NCBI RefSeq assembly: GCF_001748145.1 | Contig: NZ_BCQA01000001.1 | Location: 5,420,501-5,484,500 of the forward strand | Direction of reading: 5' to 3' | Length of the DNA: 64,000 nt | Source of the DNA: Bosea sp. BIWAKO-01 | GTDB taxonomy: Bacteria; Pseudomonadota; Alphaproteobacteria; Rhizobiales; Beijerinckiaceae | Shown here: positions 32,362 to 43,214 of the stretch, in pieces | How the letters are laid out: each line of letters opens with the position of its first letter | How positions within the stretch are numbered: the stretch's first letter is position 1 | Made by a program: the position numbers and the translations under genes | The notes under the pieces: model-generated | The model's database searches: none | What the model was told of the DNA's origin: nothing | The model's input: the letters and a program-made list of their open reading frames with translations, nothing else

Positions 32362-33876
32362 ATGGAGATCCTCGAACATTTCGCGCTCGGGTTCGGCGTC
32401 GCCATGACGGTCCAGAACCTGGCCTATTGCCTTCTGGGCGTCGCGCTCGGAACGCTCATCGGCGTATTGCCGGGCGTCGGGCCGCTGGTCACGATCTCGA
32501 TGCTGCTGCCGATCACCTTCGGGCTCCCACCGGTCTCGGCGCTGATCATGCTGTCGGGCATCTATTATGGCGCCCAGTATGGCGGCTCCACCACCGCGAT
32601 CCTCGTCAACCTGCCGGGTGAAACATCGTCGGCCGTGACATGCCTCGACGGCTACCAGATGGCGCGGAACGGACGCGCCGGGGCAGCTCTCGCCACGGCT
32701 GCGATTTCGTCCTTCGTTGCCGGCTGCATCGGCACGCTGCTGATCGTCCTGCTCGGTACGCCGCTCGCGGGATGGGCGCTGCAGTTCGGCGCGCCTGAGT
32801 ATTTCTCGCTGATGGTGATGGGGCTCGTTTCGGCATCGGTGCTGTCGCATGGCGACATGCTCAAGGCGCTTGCCATGGTTGTCGTCGGCTTGCTCCTCGG
32901 CCTTATCGGCACCGACGTGAACTCGGGCATGGAACGATACACGTTCGGCCTGCCCGAACTTGCCGACGGCATCGGCTTCACGGTCCTGGCAGTCGGCATA
33001 TTCGCCTTGTCGGAAGTCGTGATGAATCTGGAGCAGAAGGAAGAGCGCGGCATCTTCAAGGCGAATATCGCCGGGCTTATGCCGAGCCTGTCCGATCTGA
33101 AGGCGATCACCCTGCCGACCCTGCGCGGGACCGCGATCGGCTCGTTCTTCGGCATCCTGCCGGGTACCGGCCCTTCGATCTCGTCTTTCTCGGCCTATAT
33201 GCTCGAGAAGAAGCTGGCACGGGATCCCTCGCGCTTCGGTCAGGGCGCGATCGAGGGCGTCGCGGCTCCCGAGGCTGCGAACAATGCCGCCGCCCAGACG
33301 GCCTTCATCCCGACGCTGACGCTGGGAATTCCCGGAAGCGCCACGATGGCGCTGATCCTCGGCGCGCTCGTGATGAACGGCGTCCAGCCGGGACCGACGG
33401 TCATGACCCGCAACCCGGAGCTGTTCTGGGGCGTCATCGCCAGCATGTTCATCGGAAACGTCATGCTGGTGGCGCTCAACCTGCCGCTGGTTGGAATCTG
33501 GGTGCGGCTGCTCAGCGTGCCCTATCGCTGGCTCTTTCCGTCGATCATCATGTTCTGCGCGGTCGGCAATTACAGCATCAACGGCAGCGCGATCGACGTC
33601 TATCTCTGTGCCGGCATCGGCGTGCTCGGCTACGTCCTGGCCAAGCTCGACTGCCCGCCTGCGCCCCTGGTGCTCGGCTTTGTACTCGGCCCCCTGATGG
33701 AAGAGAGCATCCGCCGCGCTCTGCTCCTGTCGCAAGGCGACTTCACGGTCTTCCTCACCAGCCCGATCAGCCTCGGCTTCCTCATCGTGACGATGCTGCT
33801 TCTCGGCAGCATGGTTCTGCCGGCGATCCGCCGGGGCAAGGAACGCGTCGACCGCGAAGAGGCCGGCGCGACATAG
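32362..33876 (+). CDS. tctA: TTT transporter large membrane subunit
   Basis: A 504-residue membrane protein with about twelve helices. Repeated family motifs are visible: GVLPGVGPLVTISMLLPITF in the first half and ILPGTGPSISSFSAYMLEKK in the second, plus YYGAQYGGSTTAILVNLPGE. Gly-Pro-rich paired repeats of this kind define TctA. It uses the ion gradient to import the carboxylate bound by TctC. It lies between tctB (3-base gap) and the RraA-like lyase gene (100 bases). Confidence 0.93.
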   Translation: MEILEHFALGFGVAMTVQNLAYCLLGVALGTLIGVLPGVGPLVTISMLLPITFGLPPVSALIMLSGIYYGAQYGGSTTAILVNLPGETSSAVTCLDGYQMARNGRAGAALATAAISSFVAGCIGTLLIVLLGTPLAGWALQFGAPEYFSLMVMGLVSASVLSHGDMLKALAMVVVGLLLGLIGTDVNSGMERYTFGLPELADGIGFTVLAVGIFALSEVVMNLEQKEERGIFKANIAGLMPSLSDLKAITLPTLRGTAIGSFFGILPGTGPSISSFSAYMLEKKLARDPSRFGQGAIEGVAAPEAANNAAAQTAFIPTLTLGIPGSATMALILGALVMNGVQPGPTVMTRNPELFWGVIASMFIGNVMLVALNLPLVGIWVRLLSVPYRWLFPSIIMFCAVGNYSINGSAIDVYLCAGIGVLGYVLAKLDCPPAPLVLGFVLGPLMEESIRRALLLSQGDFTVFLTSPISLGFLIVTMLLLGSMVLPAIRRGKERVDREEAGAT

Positions 33877-33976
33877 CCGGCCTCGCCCGTCATTGCCCCA
33901 AACGGGGCAATCCCTCGGCGCCGCCACGGATGCAACTCGACCCCGGCCGGCTGGCGCAGACAGCAAAGGATAGCTC

Positions 33977-34651
33977 ATGCTCGGATTTCGGATTCTCAAG
34001 CGTTGCCGCCAGGTCGACGGCAGCCTCGTCGCGCGTTTTCGCGAATTGCCGGTCGCCAATGTCAGCGATTCGATGTCGCGGATGACGGCGGGCGGCGCGG
34101 CGCTCCGGCCGCTTCATCGCGGCGGCGTCATGGCCGGGCCGGCCATCACCGTCAAGACACGCCCCGGCGACAACCTGATGATCCACAAGGCGCTCGATCT
34201 CGCCGCCCCCGGTGATGTCATCGTCGTGGATGCCGGTGGCGATCTCACGAACTCGCTGATCGGCGAACTCATGATCTCGCATGCTCAAACGCGTGGCATC
34301 GCAGGCATCGTGCTCCACGGAGCCGTGCGCGACGCTGCCTGGATCCGCGAGAACGACATGCCGATCTTCGCGGCGGGCATCAGCCATCGCGGCCCCTACA
34401 AGGACGGGCCCGGCGAGATCAACGTTCCGATCTCGATCGAGGGCATGGTGATCGAGCCCGGCGATCTCGTCATTGGCGATGACGACGGCATTCTCTGCGT
34501 GCCCTTCGACCATGCCGACGCGATCTATGAAGCCGCGCGCAAGAAGCACGAGGCGGAAGGAAAGAAGATGCTGGCGATCAGGGAGGGCAAGGACGATCGG
34601 CGCTGGATCGATGCCACTCTTGCCCGCCTGGGCTGCGCCATCGAAGCCTGA
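33977..34651 (+). CDS. RraA-like / HMG-CHA aldolase family lyase
   Basis: A 224-residue protein of the RraA-like fold. Recognisable elements are LPVANVSDSMSRM near the N-terminus, the glycine-rich GGDLTNSLIGELMISHAQ, and the active-site run GIVLHGAVRDAAWIREND with the Arg-Asp pair used for metal and pyruvate-enolate binding in 4-hydroxy-4-methyl-2-oxoglutarate / 4-carboxy-4-hydroxy-2-oxoadipate aldolases. AAGGA precedes the ATG. As the last gene of the TTT operon it would cleave or decarboxylate an oxo-acid formed from the imported substrate. RNase-E-inhibitor function is unlikely given length and context. Confidence 0.85.
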   Translation: MLGFRILKRCRQVDGSLVARFRELPVANVSDSMSRMTAGGAALRPLHRGGVMAGPAITVKTRPGDNLMIHKALDLAAPGDVIVVDAGGDLTNSLIGELMISHAQTRGIAGIVLHGAVRDAAWIRENDMPIFAAGISHRGPYKDGPGEINVPISIEGMVIEPGDLVIGDDDGILCVPFDHADAIYEAARKKHEAEGKKMLAIREGKDDRRWIDATLARLGCAIEA

Positions 34652-34926
34652 CGGCGGCAAGCCGCACTCGCGTTGGCATCCCCTCGGTCGGCGTGTCCGC
34701 CTTGGGGGGATGCCGACATTCGTGCTCGGCGACGTGCGGATGGTCCCGGGGACAGGCCCAGCCGCCCGGATCTGGGATCAACTATAGAACCGTCCAATTA
34801 TGGGGCGGCGGCGGCACGGTTCCCTCGTGCTCGGGCGACAGGACACCCTGCAACGCGGTGCACCGGGCGCCATCGTAGGAACACTCCGATCGCCTGTCGG
34901 CAATAATCTCTATTTCCAGGATTTGG

Positions 34927-34942
34927 CACCCCAATTGGGGTG
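34927..34942 (-). terminator. Perfect palindrome directly after tRNA-Glu
   Basis: CACCCCAATTGGGGTG is a perfect 16-base palindrome whose edge touches the encoded CCA of the tRNA gene. It may form a short hairpin that ends or marks processing of the tRNA transcript; there is no T-tract, so the role is uncertain. Confidence 0.45.
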
Positions 34943-35017
34943 TGGCGCGGCCTACGGGAGTCGAACCCGTCTCCCCAGCGTGAAAGGCTGGTGTCCTAAC
35001 CGATAGACGAAGGCCGC
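34943..35017 (-). tRNA. tRNA-Glu (anticodon TTC)
   Basis: On the minus strand a cloverleaf folds with acceptor stem GCGGCCT/AGGCCGC, anticodon stem CCAGC/GCTGG, loop CTTTCAC (anticodon TTC) and T-arm GACGGGTTCGACTCCCGT. The discriminator base is G, as expected for Glu, and the 3' CCA is encoded. Length with CCA is 75 bases. Confidence 0.95.
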
Positions 35018-35147
35018 AAGGCTTCGGTTGCAATTCGCTGCAACCCATCGGAAGCGGGGCGAGCTATAGTGCGACATTCCCGGATCGGCAAGTCTGAGTT
35101 TGTCAAATTCTCGCTGCCCGATCGCAGTCATGCACAGGCCATTGCGG

Positions 35148-36950
35148 TCATGCCACCCGGGCCAGATCGATCACCCGCACCTCCACAGTTTCCCTGCCGC
35201 CCCAGCGGTTGAGGGTAAGGCTTGCGGCGAGATGCACGCTCTCGCCGCGTGCGGCCAGCAGTGCACGGCCCAGCGGTTCCTGAGCCACGCGGAAGGCGAT
35301 GCCGCCGATGGTGGCGCCGTCGCCGCTGCGAAGCTTGATCCTGACATGGCCGCCGCTGCCGATCTCGACGGCATCGACCAGGCGATGCGAGGGAAAGACG
35401 AAGACCGGCTCCGGGCAGCCGGCGCCATAGGGGCCGGCCTTCTCGATCTCGGCCAGCAGGCGGGGATTGGCGCCGCCCGCGCTCATCGCCGCATCGACCA
35501 GCAGCGATTCCGATTCGCGCGCCTGGGCGACCTCCGGAGCGAGACGTTCGGCGAGAAAGGCATGGAAGGCCTTATCCTGCCCCGGGGCCAGCGTGACGCC
35601 GGCCGCCATGGCGTGGCCTCCACCCTTCACGGCAAGACCCGCGTCCACCGCCAGCCTGACGGCGCGGCCGAGATCGACGCCGGCGACCGAGCGGCCCGAG
35701 CCGGTCGCGCCCCCCTCCCCGTTCAGCGCCAGCGCGAAGGCCGGGCGGCGAAAACGTTCCTTGAGGCGCGCTGCGACGAGGCCGACGATGCCGGGATGCC
35801 AGTCGGCCGAACGCGCCAGCAGGACCGGCAGATCCTCAGTCTTCGTCAAGGCGAACTCGGCCTGCGCCACCGCCTCCTCGACGGCGAGCTTCTCGATCTC
35901 CTGCCGTTCCTGGTTCAGGCGGTTGAGTTCGGCGGCGATGCTGCGCGCCTCGATCTCGTCGGCGGTCATCAGCAGCCGCGCGCCAAGGCCGGCATCGCCG
36001 ATGCGTCCTCCCGCATTGATGCGCGGTCCGAGCAGGAAGCCGAGATGCCAGGGCTGGACCGGGCCATCGAGCCCGGCGACGTCGAGCAGAGCTGCGAGCC
36101 CTGCCCGCGTGCGACCACGCAGCATCGCGATGCCCTGCCGGACGAAGGCGCGGTTCAGCCCCTTGAGCGGCACGACATCCGCGACGGTCGCAAGCGCGAC
36201 GAGATCAAGGGAGGCCAGCAGATCCGGCTCGGCGCCACGCTGCGCCCAGTGCCCCTGACGGCGTAGCTCGCGGGCGGTCGCGACCAGCGTCAGGAAGACG
36301 ACGCCGGCGGCGCAGAGATGGCCGAGCCCCGAGAGATCGTCCTGGCGGTTCGGGTTCACCAGCGCCTCGACCTGCGGAAGCTGTTCGGACGCCTGGTGAT
36401 GGTCGAGCACGACGACATCGAGACCGAGCCGGCGCGCCTCTGCCAGCGGTTCATGGCTGGTCGTGCCGCAATCGACGGTGACGAGCAGCGTCGCGCCCTC
36501 GGCGGCCAGCATGCGGATGGCTTCGCTGTTGGGGCCGTATCCCTCGATCAGCCGGTCGGGAATGTGAATGCGCGGCCGGGCGCCGGCATCGCGCAGGAAA
36601 CCCGCCAGGAGGGCGGAGGAACAGGCGCCGTCGACGTCATAGTCCCCGAAGATCGCGACGGCCTCGCGTGTTGCAACCGCCCTCGCCAGGCGCGCAGCGG
36701 CCGCATCCATGCCGACCAGGGTCGAGGGGTCAGGCAGGAGATCGCGCAGCTTCGGCTCGAGATAGCGCATGGCATCGGCAGCCTCGACGCCGCGTCCGGC
36801 AAGCACGCGGGCTACGATATCGGGGAGCCCTTCGACCTGAGAGAGGGCCTCGGCCCGGCCGAGCCCTGCGGCATCGAGCCGGTCACGCCAGATGCGGCCG
36901 AGCGCCGAGTTGGTGACACCGAGAAATGGGCGCTGGGCGATCAGATTCAT
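35148..36950 (-). CDS. recJ: Single-stranded-DNA-specific exonuclease RecJ
   Basis: A 600-residue RecJ of the DHH phosphoesterase family, a 5'-3' ssDNA exonuclease in recombination and mismatch repair. Motif I is FGDYDVDG (residues 101-108), followed by the VDCGTT block and the DHH motif in VVLDHHQAS; later come RINAGGRIGDAGLGARLL and the DHHA1-type GGGHAMAAG. The start at the ATG 36950 (MNLIAQRPFLGV) is typical; a TTG 12 codons earlier is less likely. In many Hyphomicrobiales recJ lies next to glpX; here the two are separated by about 9 kb. Confidence 0.95.
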   Translation of the reverse strand: MNLIAQRPFLGVTNSALGRIWRDRLDAAGLGRAEALSQVEGLPDIVARVLAGRGVEAADAMRYLEPKLRDLLPDPSTLVGMDAAAARLARAVATREAVAIFGDYDVDGACSSALLAGFLRDAGARPRIHIPDRLIEGYGPNSEAIRMLAAEGATLLVTVDCGTTSHEPLAEARRLGLDVVVLDHHQASEQLPQVEALVNPNRQDDLSGLGHLCAAGVVFLTLVATARELRRQGHWAQRGAEPDLLASLDLVALATVADVVPLKGLNRAFVRQGIAMLRGRTRAGLAALLDVAGLDGPVQPWHLGFLLGPRINAGGRIGDAGLGARLLMTADEIEARSIAAELNRLNQERQEIEKLAVEEAVAQAEFALTKTEDLPVLLARSADWHPGIVGLVAARLKERFRRPAFALALNGEGGATGSGRSVAGVDLGRAVRLAVDAGLAVKGGGHAMAAGVTLAPGQDKAFHAFLAERLAPEVAQARESESLLVDAAMSAGGANPRLLAEIEKAGPYGAGCPEPVFVFPSHRLVDAVEIGSGGHVRIKLRSGDGATIGGIAFRVAQEPLGRALLAARGESVHLAASLTLNRWGGRETVEVRVIDLARVA

Positions 36951-37066
36951 GCCCAAGGGGTTCGCGCAGCCCGCGCCATTCGTCAACCTGGGTAGCGCCG
37001 CCTTGTCGCCGCAGACCGCTCAGCCATAGTTGTTGTGGGGAACGTGGCCTGGCGAAGGGGCTGATC

Positions 37067-38722
37067 ATGCCGCTCGATGCAGATGTCATCGTCATAGGGG
37101 CAGGCCTCGCCGGTCTCGTCGCCACAGCAGAGCTTGCCGATGCCGGGCGCAAGGTAATCCTGCTCGACCAGGAACCGGAGCAGTCGCTCGGTGGACAGGC
37201 TTTCTGGTCTTTTGGCGGGCTCTTCCTGGTCGATTCGCCGGAGCAACGCCGGCTGCGGATTCGCGATTCGCGCGAGCTTGCACTGCAGGATTGGTTCGGC
37301 TCGGCCGGCTTCGACCGCGAGGAGGATGCGTGGCCGCGGCGCTGGGCCGAGGCTTATGTCGATTTCGCCGCGGGCGAGAAGCGGAGCTGGCTGCACGGCC
37401 AGGGCGTCCGCTGGTTTCCGATCGTCGGCTGGGCCGAGCGCGGCGGCTATCTCGCCACGGGGCATGGCAATTCGGTACCGCGTTTCCACGTCACATGGGG
37501 CACCGGGCCCGGCCTGCTCGACCCCTTCCTGAGCCGCGTGCGCGAGGCTGCGGCAAGCGGGCTGGTTTCGCTGCGCTTCCGCCATCGCGTCACCGGGCTG
37601 ACGAAGAATGCAGGCGAGATCGATGGCGTCGAGGGCGAAATCCTGGAGGCGAGCGGGGCCGGACGCGGAGAGGCGAGCTCCCGCGGCGTCGTGGGCGGGT
37701 TCGCGCTGAAGGCCCAGGCCGTGATCGTCTGTTCGGGTGGCATCGGCGGCAATCATGACCTCGTGCGGCGACACTGGCCCGCGCGACTGGGTACGCCGCC
37801 GAAGCGCCTGCTGTCGGGCGTACCGGAGCATGTCGACGGCAAGATGCTCGGGGTCACTGAGGCGGCCGGCGCGCGCCTGATCAATGGCGACCGGATGTGG
37901 CACTATGTCGAGGGCATCGGGAACTGGAGCCCGATCTGGCCGAAGCACGGTATCCGCATCCTGCCCGGCCCCTCCCCGTTCTGGTTCGACGCGCGCGGCA
38001 ACCGATTGCCGGTGCCGTTCTTTCCCGGCTTCGACACGCTCGGAACGCTCGAGCACATCATGAAGACCGGCTTCGACTATTCCTGGTTCGTGCTCGACCG
38101 GAGCATCATCGCCAAGGAGTTCGCGCTTTCCGGTTCGGAGCAGAATCCCGACCTTACCGGCAAGAGCTGGCGCAAGGTGATCGAGCGCGCCACGGCCGGC
38201 ATTTCGGCGCCGGTTCAGGCATTCATGGACAAGGGCGAGGATTTCATCGTCGAGGCGGAGTTTTCGCGTCTCGTCGCCCGCATGAATGCCCTGATGGGCG
38301 ACAACCTGATCGACGAGGCGCGTCTTCGCGCCGAGATCGAAGCGCGCGACCGCGAGGCCGACAGTGCCTTCGGCAAGGACCTGCAACTGACGGCGCTGCG
38401 CGGCGCACGCGCCTATATCGGCGACCGGTTGATCCGCACCGCAAGGCCGCACCGCATCCTCGATCCACGGCACGGCCCGTTGATTGCCGTGCGCCTCAAC
38501 ATCCTGACGCGCAAATCGTTGGGCGGGCTGCTGACCGACCTGTCGTCGCGCGTGCTCGGAGACGATGGAGCGCCTCTGGCAGGCCTCTATGCGGCCGGCG
38601 AAGCGGCCGGGTTCGGCGGTGGCGGGATGCATGGCTACCGCGCGCTCGAAGGGACCTTCCTTGGCGGCTGCCTGTTCTCCGGCAGGATTGCCGGGCGGGA
38701 AGCGGCGCGCGCGGTTCGCTGA
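37067..38722 (+). CDS. FAD-dependent dehydrogenase (fumarate reductase/KsdD-like)
   Basis: A 551-residue flavoprotein. The FAD-binding Rossmann motif DVIVIGAGLAGLVATAELAD is at the N-terminus with LLDQEPEQSLGGQAFWSFGG just behind. The family's C-terminal block is AGLYAAGEAAGFGGGGMHGY followed by GTFLGGCLFSGRIAG. This is the FAD-binding domain 2 architecture shared by ketosteroid dehydrogenases and flavocytochrome-c-type fumarate reductases. No haem motif or signal peptide is present, so it is cytoplasmic. AAGGGG precedes the ATG. It is divergent from recJ with 116 bases between. The substrate is unknown. Confidence 0.85.
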   Translation: MPLDADVIVIGAGLAGLVATAELADAGRKVILLDQEPEQSLGGQAFWSFGGLFLVDSPEQRRLRIRDSRELALQDWFGSAGFDREEDAWPRRWAEAYVDFAAGEKRSWLHGQGVRWFPIVGWAERGGYLATGHGNSVPRFHVTWGTGPGLLDPFLSRVREAAASGLVSLRFRHRVTGLTKNAGEIDGVEGEILEASGAGRGEASSRGVVGGFALKAQAVIVCSGGIGGNHDLVRRHWPARLGTPPKRLLSGVPEHVDGKMLGVTEAAGARLINGDRMWHYVEGIGNWSPIWPKHGIRILPGPSPFWFDARGNRLPVPFFPGFDTLGTLEHIMKTGFDYSWFVLDRSIIAKEFALSGSEQNPDLTGKSWRKVIERATAGISAPVQAFMDKGEDFIVEAEFSRLVARMNALMGDNLIDEARLRAEIEARDREADSAFGKDLQLTALRGARAYIGDRLIRTARPHRILDPRHGPLIAVRLNILTRKSLGGLLTDLSSRVLGDDGAPLAGLYAAGEAAGFGGGGMHGYRALEGTFLGGCLFSGRIAGREAARAVR

Positions 38723-38947
38723 GCATAACCGGCGACCTTACCCTGAGCGAAACGAGAGAAGAGCATCCCGGCGTACTTTAGAAAAAGATGAGAAGAACGG
38801 CGAGATTCCTCGCATTTTAGACATGCCCTTCCGCAAACACATGTCAGATGCAGTGCCCTCATGCGGTTCTGGCATTTGTAGCTTGCAACCGCGGCCGAAG
38901 CTGCGAAGTTCCTCAGCGGAAGACTTTGTCGATACCAAGGAGGCTCC

Positions 38948-40633
38948 GTGTCCTGGGTTCACTCTGTCCTGAACCAATCCCCCGAGATCGCGCTCTTCTT
39001 GTCGCTGGCGATCGGATACTGGATCGGCAAGTTCCAGTTCGGCAAGTTCCAGCTCGGCGGCGTCGCCGGTTCGCTGCTTGTGGCCGTGGTGATCAGCCAG
39101 GTCGGTGTCTCCATCGACAACGGCATCAAATCGGTCCTCTTCGCCCTGTTCATCTACGCGGTCGGTTTTGAAAGCGGACCGCAATTCTTCCGTTCGCTCG
39201 GCCGCCAATCGATCCGTGAGATCGTCATGGCGGCGGTCCTCGCCCTCAGCGGCCTGGCGACCGTCGTCGTTCTGGCGCGGGTGATGGGGCTGGACAAGGG
39301 CCTCGCCGCCGGTATCGCGGCCGGTGGCCTGACCCAGTCGGCCATCATCGGCACCGCGAGCGCCGCCATCGGCAAGCTCGGTCTCGCAGCCGAGGAGGTG
39401 CAGCGGCTGCAAGGCAATGTCGCCGTCGGCTACGCCGTCACCTACATCTTCGGCTCGTTCGGCGCGATCATCGTCTGCGTCAACGTCCTGCCCTGGCTGA
39501 TGGGGCGCACCATCCGCGACGACGCGATCAAGGCCGAGACCGAACTTCTGGCTGGCGCTAAGATCTATGGAGCCGGCGAACATGCGGCCGCTCCCGATCT
39601 CGTGGGACGCATCTTCCGCATCGAGGCCGGAGCCGGCAAGACCGTCGAAGACCTGGAAGCGAGCGCGCCCTCCCCCGTCAGCGTCGAACGCGTCAAGCGT
39701 GGCGGCGCTCTGATCGCAGTGCAGCCTTCATTGCCGTTGGCGGCCGGCGACATCGTCCTCGTCATCGGTCGACGGGTGGGCGTCGTCGGGCTGGCACCCA
39801 AGCTGGGGCCCGAGCTGCAATCCTCGGAAGGCATGGATGTCATCGTCGTCACGCGCGACGTTGCGATCACCAATCCCGATTTCGTGCGCAAGACGGTCGC
39901 CGAAATCAATGCCGCCACCGCGGGGGAGCTCCGTCACGGCATCTATGTCATCGAGGTCAAGCGGGCCGGCAAGCCGATCGTCCTGAAGGGCGACACGATG
40001 ATCGAGCCCGGCGACGTCGTCACCCTCTACGGCACCTCGGACGATGTGCAGCGCATGGCAAGGATCGTCGGCAGCATCATCCTGCCCAGCGACAAGACGG
40101 ATTTCGTCTTCCATGGCTTCGGCCTCGTCGTCGGCCTGCTGATCGGTCTTCTGGTCGTTCGCATCGGCGCGATCCCGCTAACGCTCGGCAGCGGCGGCGG
40201 GGCCCTGCTCTCCGGCCTCGCCTTCGGCTGGTATCGCAGCCGCAACCTGACGATCGGCAACATGCCGACGCCGGCCTCGACCCTGCTGCGAGACCTCGGC
40301 CTCGCCGGGTTCGTTGCGGTCGTCGGTCTGCAGTCCGGCCTGCAGGCGGTCAGCACGATCGTGCAAAGCGGCGTCTCGATCTTCATCGCCGGGGTCATCG
40401 TGACGATCCTGCCGCTGATCATCACCATGCTGGTTGGCCGCTACATCCTTCGCTACGACAACACGGCGATTTTCGCCGGTGCGCTTTCCGGCTCGCGCAG
40501 CGCCAATCCTGCCTTTGGCGAGGTGCTCGACAAGGCCGGAAACTCGATCCCGACCACGCCCTTCGCGATCACCTACGCGCTGGCGAACGTCTTCCTCACC
40601 TTGCTAGGTCCCCTCGTCGTCGCCTTTGCCTGA
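38948..40633 (+). CDS. aspT: Aspartate-alanine antiporter
   Basis: A 561-residue AspT of the AAE family. N-terminal helices (about residues 12-160) and C-terminal helices (about 370-560) flank a central cytosolic part with two RCK-C (TrkA-C) regulatory domains (about 205-360). It exchanges external aspartate for internal alanine across the inner membrane. The GTG start has AAGGAGG five bases upstream. The aspartate decarboxylase gene follows after 18 bases, the partnership that drives decarboxylation-linked proton-motive force. Confidence 0.93.
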   Translation: MSWVHSVLNQSPEIALFLSLAIGYWIGKFQFGKFQLGGVAGSLLVAVVISQVGVSIDNGIKSVLFALFIYAVGFESGPQFFRSLGRQSIREIVMAAVLALSGLATVVVLARVMGLDKGLAAGIAAGGLTQSAIIGTASAAIGKLGLAAEEVQRLQGNVAVGYAVTYIFGSFGAIIVCVNVLPWLMGRTIRDDAIKAETELLAGAKIYGAGEHAAAPDLVGRIFRIEAGAGKTVEDLEASAPSPVSVERVKRGGALIAVQPSLPLAAGDIVLVIGRRVGVVGLAPKLGPELQSSEGMDVIVVTRDVAITNPDFVRKTVAEINAATAGELRHGIYVIEVKRAGKPIVLKGDTMIEPGDVVTLYGTSDDVQRMARIVGSIILPSDKTDFVFHGFGLVVGLLIGLLVVRIGAIPLTLGSGGGALLSGLAFGWYRSRNLTIGNMPTPASTLLRDLGLAGFVAVVGLQSGLQAVSTIVQSGVSIFIAGVIVTILPLIITMLVGRYILRYDNTAIFAGALSGSRSANPAFGEVLDKAGNSIPTTPFAITYALANVFLTLLGPLVVAFA

Positions 40634-42301
<1,668 letters not shown>

Positions 42302-42324
42302 TCCCGATCGGGCCGTAGGCCATC

Positions 42325-42371
42325 GGCTGCATCATCCCGAACCGCAACGGTCGGCCTGGGACGATGCAGCC
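42325..42371 (+). terminator. Long hairpin after aspD
   Basis: GGCTGCATCATCCC (42325-42338) pairs with GGGACGATGCAGCC (42358-42371) with a single A-C mismatch, 24 bases after the aspD stop. There is no clear T-tract. It most likely stops or stabilises the aspT-aspD transcript. Confidence 0.5.
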
Positions 42372-42482
42372 GGATGGGTCCGGACAAAGCCCTGAGGTGT
42401 CTTCCTGTTCGGGAACACGGTTCGAAACCGGGCCTCGCGGCCAACCCAGCCCCGGCCACGGCGCGCAACGCCGCGTCGGCAA

Positions 42483-43037
42483 TCAAGGACCGATCACGGT
42501 TCCCCGAGCCCGGCCACCGGAGACCCGGCAGGAGCAGCCCGTGCCGACCAATCCCGGGTCGATCAGCGCGCAGGTCCTGACCGGCGTGGCGCAATAGCCG
42601 CCGACATCGCCCGAGACCGGCGTGGAATAGGCAGGGTAGCTATACGAGTAGGCGTAGGGAGACTCGTAGGGATAGGAATTGTCGTATCCGTAGTAGGGAT
42701 AGGCCGCCGAGGCCGCGATCGCAGTGCCGGCGATGAGCCCGGCCGCGCCCCAGCCATAGCCGTAACGGGAGTAACCCCAGCCGCGACGCCAGCCCCAATA
42801 GTTCCCTGCCCGCATATAGGGTCGGTTCCAGCCGCCCCTCCAGCCGCCGCCGCGATATCCGTACCCTCCTGGTCGGAACCCGACGCCTCGCCCGTGCCAG
42901 CCGCCGGCGCGCATGCCGCCATGCCAGCCACCGCCATGGAAGCCCCCTCCGCCGTAGCGTCCCTGGGCCGAGGCATCGTCGACCGCGACCGTGACAAGGG
43001 GAAGAACTGAAGCCGCAAGAAGTAGGATGTGGCGCAT
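42483..43037 (-). CDS. Secreted Gly/Tyr/Trp-rich protein
   Basis: A 184-residue protein with a signal peptide (MRHILLLAASVLPLVTVAVDDASAQ). Then follow GGGGFHGGGWHGG-type repeats, a Tyr/Trp-rich middle with RPYMRAGNYWGWRRGWGYSR, a short hydrophobic Gly/Ala stretch (AAGLIAGTAIAASAA), a Tyr-Pro-Ser run, and a C-terminal domain with four Cys. Small exported proteins of this composition are frequent in Hyphomicrobiales; their role is unknown. Tyr/Gly-rich stretches suggest surface adhesion or an interaction with glycans or metals (inference only). Confidence 0.75.
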   Translation of the reverse strand: MRHILLLAASVLPLVTVAVDDASAQGRYGGGGFHGGGWHGGMRAGGWHGRGVGFRPGGYGYRGGGWRGGWNRPYMRAGNYWGWRRGWGYSRYGYGWGAAGLIAGTAIAASAAYPYYGYDNSYPYESPYAYSYSYPAYSTPVSGDVGGYCATPVRTCALIDPGLVGTGCSCRVSGGRARGTVIGP

Positions 43038-43156
43038 GGCACGCTCCCGCGACGGAACAGATCACAATCATAGCGCGAACGAGGTGGCCGGGGATGTCGC
43101 GTGCGGCACACGTTTCAGCGATTGCACGAATGCGCGGCGAACAGTCTGAACGAAGA

Positions 43157-43179
43157 ATGGCCGGGACGAGCCCGGCCAT
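43157..43179 (-). terminator. GC-rich palindromic hairpin downstream of ilvD
   Basis: ATGGCCGGG pairs perfectly with CCCGGCCAT around an ACGAG loop. It is placed after the minus-strand ilvD gene. The same GGCCGGGAC-N-GCCCGGCC core recurs at 45964-45986, so the two may be copies of one palindromic element as well as terminators. Confidence 0.6.
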
Positions 43180-43214
43180 CCTCAGAGGCGTTCGTTCCCA
43201 AACGCCCTTCGGAA

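Noticed and set aside
31636..34059. An open frame of about 800 codons on the minus strand
   Set aside because: It lies exactly antisense to tctB and tctA, is rich in Arg, Gly, Glu and His as expected for an antisense frame in high-GC DNA, and has no domain.
34943..35017. tRNA-Glu as an attachment site of a mobile element
   Set aside because: No integrase, no direct repeat of the tRNA 3' end and no prophage or ICE genes were seen in the window.
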